From assembly GCA_050084985.1 (NCBI GenBank), contig JBITNC010000001.1, positions 22,630,001-22,694,000 on the forward strand: a stretch of DNA of 64,000 bases, in the 5' to 3' direction. The notes below the pieces were generated by a model. The model worked only from the letters and a program-made list of their open reading frames with translations, was not told the DNA's origin and searched no databases. The translations under genes were made by a program, and so were the position numbers. Below are positions 36,276-47,480 of this stretch, one piece after another. Each line of letters begins with the position of its first letter. Positions within the stretch are counted from its first letter, which is position 1. This stretch comes from Nageia nagi. Its lineage: Eukaryota > Pinophyta.

Positions 36276-36560
36276 AAATTTGTATAATGACCTCTTCTTT
36301 CATGATAAGCATAATAAGCCTTAGAATTTTCCATTGATACACTATCATCTTCTAATTTTCTATCTAATGACTACAATAAATCCTTCTTAATCAAATATTT
36401 CAAAATAAATCTTGGCTGAATTAGAAATGTATAGCTTCTATCTCTTATTGGAAATGATATTGTTAATGTAGGGGTAGGAGCAAGTGTAGGTGCATTAACC
36501 ATATTTATTATATTTTCCTCCTTCTTGGTGTATGTCTTATGATTATCCTTATTATAAGAA

Positions 36561-36598
36561 TTACACACAAACACACACACCACACACACACACACACA
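36561..36598. repeat. (CA)n microsatellite
   Basis: About 38 bp of nearly pure CA with two interruptions, inside the gag remnant. Confidence 0.95.
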
Positions 36599-37439
36599 TG
36601 TGAGATATCCTAACTCAAGAAAATTATTTTTCTTTTTATAAAAATTCTTTTACCAATACCTCAAATCCAATACCTTTCTCAATTGGAGCATGCAAATTAA
36701 TAATTGGCAAAATATAATGTTTGAATATACCACAAATTTCATTCTTATCTAGTTTGCTACTAATAGATTTCTATACCTTTTTGAAACTCTAAATATACTT
36801 TTCTAATATTTTATTGCTTCCTTGGTGGAGGGAACATAATTTTGTAATAGTTATTTGCTCTTTGATATTATGTTTGTATTGATTCATGAATAGTTGCACC
36901 AATGAATTGAATGAATCTATGGATCCCTATAGAAAATTATAGAACCATTGGCTAGCATCACCTTTCAAACTCCTTGGGAAAAATATTATCATCAATTTTG
37001 CCTTCGATCCTACTTTTAGAAAGCACTCCCCCTGAAAGCTAATAATATATTGCTTTGGGCCTTGATTGCATTAAACATCTTGAAGTTGGGGGCCTTGTGA
37101 TTGAGTGGCAGGGGATAATTATGGATATCATATAACAAGGGTGTGGTGAAAACACCATCGTAATATCTTTCTCTTTTTGCTAGGATTTCTTACTATTATC
37201 AAGATTAGTTACCCTTGCAACTAAGTTTGGATCTGTAGTTGACTACAAATTACTACTTGAACTCTGCATCATATCCACTTACTTGCATAAATCTTGTACC
37301 ATCTTGGCCAATAGTGTAATAATTTATTCTATTTTTCATGCTAATAACAATGTAAAAATAATCTTTGCATGATGTTAACAAGGTTAGTTCTTAATAGAAA
37401 TATCATGAGATCTCAATGATAGGGAAAGATGAATCAAAA

Positions 37440-38195
37440 CAATCAGGTTCACCAAAAATGTAGAGTAAAAATAATGCATAAATAATAAATCGAAGCACTA
37501 TTTTTCTATAAGTAATATTGAACAATATATCAAAAATATGACATCATTACGAGCATGATAAATGAGATGTCTTCATCAGATTTGCATCTATATGAAATAA
37601 CAAGAATTATACATCAATAAAAATTAAATATTATGATAAATGAATGTTATTAATAGCCTTGAAGAAGCATGTTGTTAACAACTCAAAATATGCATATCCA
37701 TAAGCAAAAATTAAAATGTTTAGAATAAGATGGAGGGTTTAGCAAATCTAAGAATGGGTGCTGTTATGAAACACCTTTGTTGGTCGAATTAAATGATATT
37801 GCTATGTTCTAATATTATTCTTAGGCTATCCACTCATGTGCCATTATCTTTCCTTTGATATCCTTTTATAACAACATTTTGATCCTCTTTGATTCTTGGG
37901 ATCATTACATATTACATTATTTATGGTGTCTTTCTTGATATTTGATACCTCTTACATCATAGAATGTTCGATTACATTACCTTGGGTATATTTTGCCCCT
38001 TTTTACAATAAATATTCCTTGCTACTATAAAATGAATTATTTAATACAAAGAAATTCATTTTCAATCATCTACAGTTTTAGAGTTTTACATGGTTTGATG
38101 TGAGTCTATCAGCCTCCATGAATAGCTCATCCTCAATATCATAATAATAATAATAAAAGAGGAGTCACTCATGCTATTAGAGTATTTACAACACT
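37440..38195 (-). repeat. Gypsy A primer-binding site and probable 5' LTR
   Basis: On the minus strand TTTTTGGTGAACCTGATT (37443-37460 region) lies upstream of gag and resembles the Gypsy B PBS. The LTR end next to it would be ..CTCTACA, so the LTR starts (plus coordinate) at about 37459 with TGTAGAG. Its outer end could be ACAACA at about 38195, but I found no second copy to confirm this. The right boundary is therefore a guess. Confidence 0.45.
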
Positions 38196-38254
38196 CCCTT
38201 TTTAATATTGCTATCTTGGAATATGAAAGCATGCACAATATCACTAACTAAGAT

Positions 38255-39850
38255 TATTTATTGTGGTAGATATGCATGCAAAATTTGAAAAAATAATATA
38301 AGTCTCTAGAATTGTATGAAAAAATGCATGATGAAGAAAATGATACATGGACTATAATGATCATAGGATATCTAAAAAGGATTTGGAGAATTTTAAATAT
38401 ATGATATTATCAAATGTAAGTCTAGACTTTGTTAACTTCACAAACATTCTTCCAGAATGTGCCACCATGGGAGTTCTAAAAGAAGCTATGGGCATTCATA
38501 ATTTAAGAGTAGTTGAAAATGCTTTTTTTATCAAACATTATCATTCTAAATGCCAAGATGCATTATGAGAATATTATATAATGGAATAAAATGATTAAAT
38601 TATTTGAAAAAATATATCATTAAAATACAATCTAGTAGATTGCAATGATAACAAGATATGCAAAAAATTGATTTTTAAAGTTTTTTATAAAAATAATCAT
38701 GATATTTATAAATGAAAAATAATTAAAATATTTCAAGTAATCATTATATATTTGTAATAGCAGTTTAACATGAATATTGCTTCATCAACATCGTTACAAC
38801 TCTAGAAAACATGTGCTTTGTTACAAGTGTTTCCTAAGTGCTTCATTAAATCAAAGAGTTTACAATCAATAAAATTACTTTAGCATAAGTATGTGTTCTA
38901 TGGATTTTTTATATACATTAATATATTGACCTTAATATCATGCAAAAATGAAGAAGTATATATATTCTGCTTGCATGCAAAATATATATATTATTCTAGT
39001 TGCATGCAAAGTATATGTATTGTTCCATAAAACAAGTTTTTAATTATACACATGAGGCAAAATAATAGTTTGTCAATATGCATGATGTAAATACTTTTTA
39101 ATGAACTAAAATGATTAAATTATTTGATATAACATCTCATCAAAATCCAATCCAATGTCATTCAATGATCTCAAGGTATGCACAAAATGGGTTTAAGTTA
39201 TAAGCATCTATAAAAGAGTAGTTGAAAATGGTTTTTCATCAAATATTGATGCTATGAATGCCTTGATAGACATGTATATGAAATTTGGAATAATAAATGA
39301 GGCTCAAGAATTTTTTATAAGTTACATTTGGTTTGTCATAAGCCCAAACACATAACATAAATGAGTTTGTTATAAAAAAGTCATGAAATTTATAAATGAA
39401 AAATAATTTAAATGTTTCAAGAAAAGGATCAACATATTTTTCACAAGAGACAACATAAATGAGTTTCTTACAAAAATTTATTCCTCATCAAGATGTAGTT
39501 TCATAGAAAGCAATGGTCACAGGATATGCACAAAATGGGTTTTCATCAATTAAAGAGTAGTTGAAAATGGGTTTTCATTGAATGTTGTTGTTGTGAATGC
39601 CTTGGTAGATATGCATGCAAATTTTAAAGAATACAAAAGGTTGATAGATTATTTGACACAGGATTTCCAGATGAAGGTATAGAAATCCATCAAAGAGTAG
39701 TTGAAAATGGGTTTTCATTAAATGTTTTTGTTGTGTTTCCTTTGTTATACATGTATGCAAAATATCATAGAAATATTTGATAATATGCATGGTGCAAATG
39801 CAAATTCATTAATTTTAAATCATACAAATACAATAAAAAAGGATTTTCAT
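38255..39850 (+). pseudogene. Reiterated PPR gene debris
   Basis: Plus-strand pieces of pentatricopeptide repeats. They include FTNILPECATMGVLKEAMGI (38431-38490), NALIDMYMKFG (near 39265), SMISRYAQNGF (near 39165), AMVTGYAQNGF (near 39511), AMITRYAKN (near 38646) and three copies of RVVENGFS followed by N(A/V)xVxNAL(V/I)DM-like sequence (near 39225, 39550 and 39695). These match the PPR signature. The same few units are repeated three to four times at irregular spacing, with stops and frameshifts between. This is a non-functional, internally reshuffled fragment. PPR genes are otherwise abundant and intronless in land plants. Confidence 0.7.
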
Positions 39851-41125
39851 GACTAACTTTTATAGCTCGGGTGGATTTGATGTAGAAAATATTTGTTGCA
39901 CGTTCTTTGAAGCTTCATTGGTTGAGGTTTTGATGTTGACTAATTGAAATGAGAGAATGAGCTAGAGTTTTGGAGTTTTATATGGTTTGAAATGAACCAT
40001 TCAGCCTACATTAATGGCACATCCTCCACATCTTCCAGGTTGGGTACCTCAAGAAGTGTGACCTATTTTTTTTTAGTCTATAGATTCATGAAACTAATAT
40101 GTAGTTTTGGCATCATTAATACAAGATATATTTTTTTTTAATTTAGATTTATACATTCACCAAATAAATATGGAATATTAGTTTTGCAAATATTTCATAT
40201 TTGCAAAGCTAAAACTATATATTAATTTTACGAATATGCAATCAAATTTTTTTATATTAACGTATTCATGAAACTAATGTAACATATTAGTGTCGCGAAT
40301 ATGATATATTATTTTTAACAAATATGTAAATATGAAAACACGCTATTGCATATTGTTGTGAAATTAATATGTAATTTTAACTTCACAAAAATGTAATCAA
40401 TGTTATGATTATGAAGTAGTTTCACACTAATTTTTTAACATGCTCTTTGAGAACATCAAAAGATCGGTTCAATTTTTGTCTTCGTTCTTTTTAAAGGCTG
40501 CAAAGACGTGGATGTCATTTTACGGCGACACCCTTTTTTCTAATTTGATTTTCATAGCATGACTTAAACTTCCTCTTTCAAAGGTGTCGGCACTTGCAAT
40601 TGCTTCCCATTTGCTTCAATCCACGCGTTGAATATCTCACAATGCACCAACGTCATCATCGCCGTCCGTTCGTTCCTTTTTATATTTTCAACGTCGTCGC
40701 GCACATGTGAACATGACATTATTATAGCTCGATCTACTAATTTGGTTTACCAATTTTATTATACAACTTATTATTTGTATGAGAAACAATATTCAAATGT
40801 TTAATTGATATACTTCTAAATAAAAGACATTATCCGTATCTTAAGAAGATATTCCTTCACTTTCTTGAAGACCATCCAAAATCAATGTCGGTTAGCTAAT
40901 ATGTCAGTTTTATCCTATGGCATTGTCGTAGACTTACTGCAACTCACTATTCTAGGAGTCCAATTGTACAAGGACTATAAGACTATGGTGGAATTTAAAA
41001 TAAAATCCTGAGACCATGTCCCACAACCTTTGACTTTGGTAAAAGGGTCCTGCTCTCTCCCCAAATATCTTGTAAGGTATAGTCTCAAAATATTTACAAG
41101 TAGGCACCTAAGCTAGTCACAAATC
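39851..41125. other. Upstream region of the proline-rich protein gene
   Basis: AT-rich to about 40440, then more mixed composition up to the TATA box, with no recognisable repeat or gene. This is the plausible promoter region of the gene at 41179. A GCACACATGTGA word lies near 40699, but I assign no function to it. Confidence 0.4.
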
Positions 41126-41133
41126 TATAAATA
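41126..41133 (+). promoter_or_regulatory. TATA box of the proline-rich protein gene
   Basis: TATAAATATA, 53 bp before the ATG at 41179. Transcription would start around 41155-41160, giving a short leader. Confidence 0.7.
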
Positions 41134-41178
41134 TACAATCGATCTGCAAGCCTCTCGTCTCATTGCAAGGAAAGAGAC

Positions 41179-41745
41179 ATGAAGTTCACAGCAACAAACT
41201 TGCAGTTCATTTGCAATAAGATGTTGGTCCTTTTAATTGCAGCCACCCTTTTGGCTGCAATTCCATTGGAAGCCACATACCTTAGCAGTCCTCCTCCAAA
41301 GCCTTACTCCCACAAATCTCATCCCCTTCAACCACATTTTCCCCCACCAATTCACAAGCCTTCCCCAATACCACTCCCACCCGTGCACAAGCCACCACCA
41401 GTTCCAAAGCCTCCGCTGGTAGCAAAGCCACCCCTGTTGCCCACAAAACCACCTCCAAAGCCAATTTCCCCTCCTAAGCCAACTCCGCCGATCCATCCTC
41501 CCCCTCACCACAAGCCTTACACTCATCCTCCCTCACCAGTTCACACTCCACCCAGATCATCCTCACCTCCCCATCATGTAATCCACTCTCCATACCCTCC
41601 CTCTCCCCATGTGGTGGTGAAGCCACACCCTCCTCTTCTTCCTCCAAGCCCTCCCACGGTCTATCCACCTCCACATTCCAACTCTCCTGTCTATCCCGCA
41701 CCTAAACATCACTACCCCACAAGTCTCTCCCTCCGTATTAGATGA
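41179..41745 (+). CDS. Secreted proline-rich (PRP/extensin-like) cell wall protein
   Basis: 188 residues, intronless. Residues 1-33 form a signal peptide (MKFTATNLQFICNK then the hydrophobic core MLVLLIAATLLAAIP), with likely cleavage after the Ala in LEATYL. The rest is dominated by Pro, His, Lys and Ser with repeated PPxHKP/PPVPKPP/KPPLxxKPP motifs, then SPPHH and HSPYPPSPH segments. There is no globular domain and no Cys in the mature part. Such proteins are exported to the cell wall, hydroxylated on Pro and bind or cross-link wall polymers. It lacks the Ser-Pro4 blocks and Tyr-X-Tyr cross-link motifs of true extensins, so PRP-like is the better name. The region is richer in C than its surroundings and has a TATA box and short leader upstream. 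It is the only intact, plausible host gene in the window. The first ATG after the TATA box was taken as the start. Confidence 0.88.
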   Translation: MKFTATNLQFICNKMLVLLIAATLLAAIPLEATYLSSPPPKPYSHKSHPLQPHFPPPIHKPSPIPLPPVHKPPPVPKPPLVAKPPLLPTKPPPKPISPPKPTPPIHPPPHHKPYTHPPSPVHTPPRSSSPPHHVIHSPYPPSPHVVVKPHPPLLPPSPPTVYPPPHSNSPVYPAPKHHYPTSLSLRIR

Positions 41746-42226
41746 CTCAAAGAACAGGAATTAAACTACGTCTTTCACAGCATTTTAGTTTTTGTTGAAG
41801 TAACCATGTTATCTACTGCATTCAAGCATCTTCATTATGTTCTTCACGTACCATTACTTTGCTGATGCATTCAATCTGGTCTAAAATCTTCGGTTATTTT
41901 GCCGGGGATAACTTTTGATCTGGGTGTTTGTTGGGGTTCGTTTTTTTTTCAAATCGCTTGGAATCAAATTCTCTATACTATGGCAAGGATCTCTTAGAGA
42001 ACCTTGGATTTTTTAGGCCACGTTTCGGGCATGATGACTTTATCTTGAACCTCGCATGCAAAGTTATTTATCAATTTTCGGAAGTATTAGTTTTTTAGTT
42101 CAGTGATGTTATTTTAAAAATGGGGCAATTAATGTATAACCAATGCATAGTTCAAGATCAGAACTCATCCAAGCTATTTTGTATCGTTTCTAAAAATAGT
42201 AAGTTGATTTTTCTAGGTGCAATAAA
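41746..42226 (+). other. 3' untranslated region of the proline-rich protein gene
   Basis: After the TGA there is mixed-composition, non-coding sequence. The first good AATAAA polyadenylation signal is at 42221-42226, which would give a 3' UTR of about 500 nt. This boundary is inferred. Confidence 0.4.
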
Positions 42227-42849
42227 AACTTATTATTTTTAGTAAGTTTCGTTAGGTAGAATTGGAGGTAGAGTTTGAGTATAAAGGAAATGTAATCCTT
42301 TCTTGAAGGAGGTAATGTAGATTCCGAAATAAACAAAATTGCATCGTTTGATGAAATTCTTTGTTCATGGTAATTCTTTATCTGTAGAATTAACAAACCA
42401 AAAATTACCCCTTAAATTCATTATTGATCTCTTGTAAGGAATCTGTATCATTTGCTGAAATTGTTCATTCGGGCTCAGCAAGGATTGGAAAAGCTCCGGA
42501 TAACACAAGGAGCTCCACAAATATATTCGTAGCCAGATTGGGAGAAGCGCAATCAGTCTATGGCCTTCTTAATCTGGATTTAAATTCTGTCACTACAATA
42601 CTAAAATAAATACTAGTTTTTTTTTTTTAAATATGTTTGCGTTTGTTTGTGTTGACGTTGTGCATTTCATGTATATTTTCTACGGAATGGATTTTATTGC
42701 AAAAGATCTCTTATTTTCACGAGAACATCCCGTTGAAATAAATTAGCGCACGTCACTTCCCTTTTATTTGAACGAATAATAACTCTTATACAATATCTTC
42801 AATCCTGATATTATTTTTGCATAATATTATTTATTTCAATTTCTTAATC
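42227..42849. other. Spacer
   Basis: No gene recognised. A 61-codon frame at 42424-42609 has no similarity that I know. Confidence 0.3.
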
Positions 42850-42925
42850 TAAGCACCCCGGGGCTCAAACCTTGAAACGGCCGGTGCACACTTGGGGCCC
42901 AAGGCTTCACCGCTGAGCCACGTCT
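42850..42925 (-). ncRNA. tRNA-derived SINE-like sequence (RNA polymerase III promoter)
   Basis: The minus strand has GGCTCAGCGG (42919-42910), a perfect match to the A-box consensus RRYNNARYGG. It also has GGTTTGAGCCC (42871-42861), one mismatch from the B-box core GWTCRANNC, about 39 bp further on. It is a GC-rich island in AT-rich DNA. The acceptor and anticodon stems of a real tRNA cannot be folded, so I call it the head of a tRNA-derived SINE rather than a tRNA gene. The downstream body (leftwards on plus) is AT-rich and its end is not defined. Confidence 0.5.
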
Positions 42926-44889
42926 ATTGACTTTATTTTCTCATAATTTTACTACTATAATAAGTTGACGTTTAATTCATAAAATTTTATAAATTAATAA
43001 AGTAATGAATAGAGTTTACAAATCAACCCCTTTTCAAGTTTGTTTTTTAATGATGATAAGTTTATAAGAAATGCATTGATACATAAGATTTCTTTTTTTT
43101 TCAAGCTTTGATTATTCATTTGACAAATAATGGTAGACCTTGTCTACGAATATAGATCAAATTCATACCTTCAAATTTAAATGGAAAATAACAAATATCT
43201 CAAGTAAATATGTGAAAGTTCGATCTAGAGGAGAAAGCTCAAAGAAAGTCTCATAATAAGCATTTCATGTTTTTGTAACAAGTGCAAGAATGGACCTAAT
43301 AAGAAGAGTAATAGACATGAGTTGTTGGAAGAACTTTGGATTAAATCTGAAGTTTACTAGTTAAATACACATAGTAAGCCAATAGTTTCGCCTAGAGGTA
43401 TCTTTTTCAACAACATATTAAGAAAGACTAGCAAGAGTTAATAGTTTCGCTTAGAAGTATCTTTTTCAACAACCTATTAAAAATATTTTATCTTCTTTCA
43501 ATTTATGCGAAAATCATTCCTTTTTAGACAATTGCTTATTTGTAAATTGTAATGCTAATAATTATTTCACACCACCTAAACAAATTACCATCATCACAAA
43601 GACACTTTTGTATTAGTGCAAGTATAGTAACTTTGAAGGTGGATCATTTGAAGGAGCTAATTGGGCATTACAAGAATGTTCCTTTTGCTTTGTGTTGTAT
43701 GATATTGAATGAAAATTTAGATCTTGCAATAGCTAGAGGATGCTATTTTGTTATATTCTACATGTGACCTATTATTATCCCAACATTACTTTTTCCATGG
43801 GTTCTATTATTGACATGCAATCTCCATAATTTATTGGTTTTCTTTTTTTCTTTTTTATGGAAGATGCATTTGTTTGTTGAAGATGATATAATTTATGAGC
43901 ATTTAACAAAAAAGTATGATCTAAAAAACTAAAGGTTTTGATGTTTACATCTAAATTTGAAGTTGTTTAGTCAATATTAGCCTTGATCTCTCAAGAAAAA
44001 TAATTATAACATTGATAAAAATAATTATAATATTATAAGTTATGCATATGAATCAAAAATCAAATACTTGTTTATAATTTTGAAGAAATCTTTATTATAA
44101 TTTTTTTTTTCCTTTAATAAAGAATATTAGGTATGACATGAATAAACATTTGTGTATCATTCATGATGAAGCTATCAATTTTGTAAAAGTTTTTATTTCT
44201 CAAAGGGAATTTGAATTACCCTTCTTCTTATAGTAATCCTAATATAACTTATTATAATTTTAAAAGGAATTATTTTATAAAAACTATTAATGTTGTTCAA
44301 CCTTATATTACTATCATTACATCTAAAAGATACAATAAAAAAACTTGATAAATTTCCAAAAATACCTAATAAAATCATATACTTTTTTAAGAAAATCTTA
44401 AAATACCCTTCAAAATTACTCAAAGCTAAGACTTTAATGATATATCTCCTAGTTGGTACAAATATTTATAGTTATTATATTGTAATAGGATATTATACAA
44501 GAAAATATGAAAACTCATGAATATAAAAAACTCAATTTTGAGGAATTCCAACACCTCAATAATATAAACTATTATAGAGTGGATGACTCTCTTTGTAGAA
44601 GGTGTTGGTATAATAGTAATGCATAGTTCATAAATGTGTATTAATTAGAAAATATAAACTAATATATCCATTTATCAAGACAAAATAAATTAAGATCTTC
44701 TTTGATCAAAGTGAGATGTGAAAGCATAAAATAATTAACTTAAATTCCTTATGTAGACGTTGACAAAATTTAAAGATATAAATATCTAAATAATGTTGTT
44801 GGATAATGGTTCATGATTAAATATTTATAACATCATTTTTCTATAAAAAAATTAGACATGATAAGAAACCAACTAGTTACATCCAAATT
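42926..44889. other. AT-rich spacer, no gene recognised
   Basis: Only short frames without recognisable motifs. The two TAATAGTTTCGC(C/T)TAGA words near 43383 and 43440 indicate a small local duplication. Confidence 0.35.
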
Positions 44890-45321
44890 TAGTTAATAAG
44901 TGATATCAATACCTAAGTATTTGTAAGAGTGAATCACCTCTAGGGGTTGATTATTGAAGAGGATTATAGGGTGAAACATCTTTTCAGATTTAATAATTTT
45001 AATTTTAGCTTTAATTATTTTACAAGATCATTATAATGTTTAGTTAAGAAGATAATATCATCTACATAAAGTAAGAGAACAATGATGAAGTGATAGAGGT
45101 TTCTTATTATGCACCTAACTTCTTCTACATATATTTCTACTTGTTCTATGTAGATACCAATAGAGTTGGAGATTGTGTACATCCTTGGTAATTGATTAGA
45201 GAACTACTACGATAGTCTTTGATGGCAATTGTTTAGTGAATTTGATGTGATATTTTTTGGAATGTATAAATAATAGTTCTTAAATTTTAAGTAAGCATTA
45301 ATGGATATTTGGATTGCCATC
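44890..45321 (-). pseudogene. LINE reverse transcriptase remnant, left part
   Basis: On the minus strand LLLYVDDIIFLTKHYNDLVK (near 45020-45085) carries the RT catalytic Y-x-D-D box in LINE context. It is preceded by SIGIYIEQVEIYVEEV and followed by PLEVIHSYKYLGIDI (near 44905-44955), the Y-K-Y-L-G signature typical of LINE RTs. A few stops interrupt it. Gypsy C is inserted at 45322, and the rest of the RT should continue from 49787. Confidence 0.75.
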
Positions 45322-45928
45322 TGATCTGAATTTATGTAGGAATGTAATAGAATAAACATATAACCATAAATATAGAGATGCAGTAGAAATAACACTTCAT
45401 TTCATTAATGTCAAAGAATGAAATTTGCTTAAGATAGAATGGAAATAAAACTAGCTAGGGCACTGATAGCTATCTCTGAGAAGAGATGTTGTAGCTATAG
45501 GCCTCTGAACTGAGTTACAATGAGGCTCGAGGGCCTATTTATTATTGAGAAATAATGGAGAACCCTAAACATCCCAAAAACCTAACCCTAGGAGATGAAG
45601 CACCAAAACTATGGGCCCCATTTGGGTAAATTGGTGTTTCAACTTCCCAGGGATGTAACTTTGGCATACTATCTCTATTTGACACACATGATACATCATC
45701 AGAAAGTGCTATCTGAGGATACAACTTTCAATATGAATTTAATTCCATCAAATTTGTTGCAAAAATGATGCCCAAAAAATGTCATTTAGGGCCTCAAAAT
45801 GGCTCCAAAAGTTCAAGACCAAAAAATTGCTAAAAATAGTAGGTTATGCTGAAACTGACAAACTAAAAGAGACAATGGTGGGGGCCCAAGTGGAATAGGT
45901 GGGTGGCCACCAATATCCACCTAGATCA
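45322..45928 (-). repeat. Gypsy C 3' LTR
   Basis: 607 bp, matching 49178-49786 with scattered substitutions and small indels. Confidence 0.95.
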
Positions 45929-45945
45929 TTCCTCCCCCCTTAGAA

Positions 45946-47480
45946 AGTAATGGTCCCATTGCATTAAGTTCCTCCATGAGATGAGCAAATTTTTGCTGAA
46001 CTTGGTCCCTGGTGAACCACTTTCCTTGGTGCAGGAGTTGGTCAGCTTTGATAACTTGATACAGTTAGATCCTCTATTGGCAAGTGTTCTTGATTTGCAT
46101 GTCCATGATACAATCTATGGTGGCCTATTCCATGCAATCTGGGTTTAACTCTATTGGTGTGAGTTGTTCTGCAATGTTCAAAGTGTCCAGTAGAGGTGGG
46201 AAGTAAGGATGAAGGTGATCCACATTGAAGACTGGGTGTAGTCTAAGGAATGGTGGAATCCCAAGCTTGAAACATTATTCCCTACAGCCTTGGTGATGGT
46301 GTACGACCCATATCAAAGTGAGCAAAGCTTACGATGGGGTTTAGTGAGGTGCTCCTTCTGCAAATGTAGCCATACTTTATCTCCCACTTGGAAGTTGTGT
46401 GGCACCAGTGTTGATCATGGTGCTGCTTGTACTTCGCATTGGCTCTATCCAATATATCATGAACCTGTTGGTGGATGTGTTGAATGCGCTCGATGAAGCT
46501 ACTTGCTTTGTCAACTTTAGATTGGAAATGAGCTGAATTGACCTGAGCAGTTGCAAATGGCATGGCTACATCAATGGGACATAATGGCTAGAATCCCAAC
46601 ATGAATCTATGGTAGAAATTAGCAAGACCTAGAAAGTTATGGAGTTCTAATATAGTGGTCAAGGTTGGCCAATCCAGAATGACTTGGATCTTGGTTGGAT
46701 CCACATGCACCCCCCTTTCATCAATAATGTATCCTATATATTGAACCTGGGTCATGCCAAACATGCACTTATCCAAATTGGCACACAACTTGTGTTGCCA
46801 TAGTGTTTGGAGGATGTGTTGAATGTGATGAAGGTGCTCTTCCCAAGTCTTATTGAAGATCAAAATGTCATCCAAGTACACCATTATGAATGAGTTGGTG
46901 AATGGCCATAAGAAGTCATCCATCATCCTCATGAAGGTTACAGGAGCATTCATCAACCCGAAAGGCATGACTAGCCATTCGAAAAGGCCTTCCTTAGCTT
47001 TGAAGGTAGTCTTACACACATCAAAGGGTTCAATTGGTACCTGGTGATACCCAGACTTTAGGTCGATCTTACTAAAATATTTTACACCTTAGAGTTGGTC
47101 CAAAAGGTCATCAATCTATGGGATTGGGTACCTATTTTGGATAATGATCTTGTTTAATGGCCGATAGTCAATACAGAGTCTCCACATCCCATCCTTCTTC
47201 TATACCAACATGATCAAACTCCCACAAGGTGATGAACTTAGTTTAATGTGACCTTTCTACAATAGCTCTTGAATCTACCTCTTGATTTCATTATTTTCTA
47301 GAATAGAGCATTGATTGATCAGTCCATTAGGTAGCGATGCACTTGGGGTCAGATCAATCAGGTGCTTGACCTGATAGTGCAGAGGAACCCCTATGGGTGA
47401 GGTGAAGATGTCCCTATACTCCTCCATAACCTTATCCTTTTGTTGTTGTCATGCAAAGGGGCCCTATCTGAAGGTCATGG
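45946..47480 (-). pseudogene. Gypsy C pol: RT fused to integrase C-terminus
   Basis: The RT is readable from about 47180 ([15 protein letters not shown]-like) through [32 protein letters not shown] (catalytic box Y-L-D-D) and [15 protein letters not shown]. At 46588-46590 a TAG follows, and the same frame then goes straight on with PLCPIDVAMPFATAQ and FIERIQHIHQQVHDIL, the integrase C-terminal region. The sequence between RT thumb and integrase tail (RNase H, HHCC zinc site, DDE core) is absent. The frame then runs to a chromodomain-like end containing KADQLLHQGKWFTRDQVQQK near 45985-46045. Both the RT thumb and the integrase junction region of this family can carry a Leu-Gly-Phe, the probable deletion point. 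Confidence 0.8.

Larger units (their letters stand above)
36000..37330 (-). pseudogene. Gypsy A gag remnant
   Basis: Minus strand. The capsid-like region at about 36640-37080 contains PRSLKGDASQWFYNF and QLFMNQYKHNIKEQ, clearly related to the Gypsy B gag (EGDAREWFYG, EQYKHNIKKE). The C-terminal Cys-His motif at about 36270-36320 reads YAYHERRGHYTNFC, with the first Cys replaced by Tyr. Downstream of it lies the conserved L-x-x-L-I-x-x-G stretch (LLYLITQGKYEI). Several stops are present. Confidence 0.8.

Noticed and set aside
41233-41701. Antisense frames opposite the proline-rich protein gene (Trp/Arg/Gly-rich)
   Set aside because: They mirror Pro codons on the sense strand (CCN gives NGG) and have no independent support.
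42850-42925. A functional tRNA gene
   Set aside because: A and B boxes are present, but no acceptor stem or anticodon arm can be formed and the spacing is long. A SINE head fits better.
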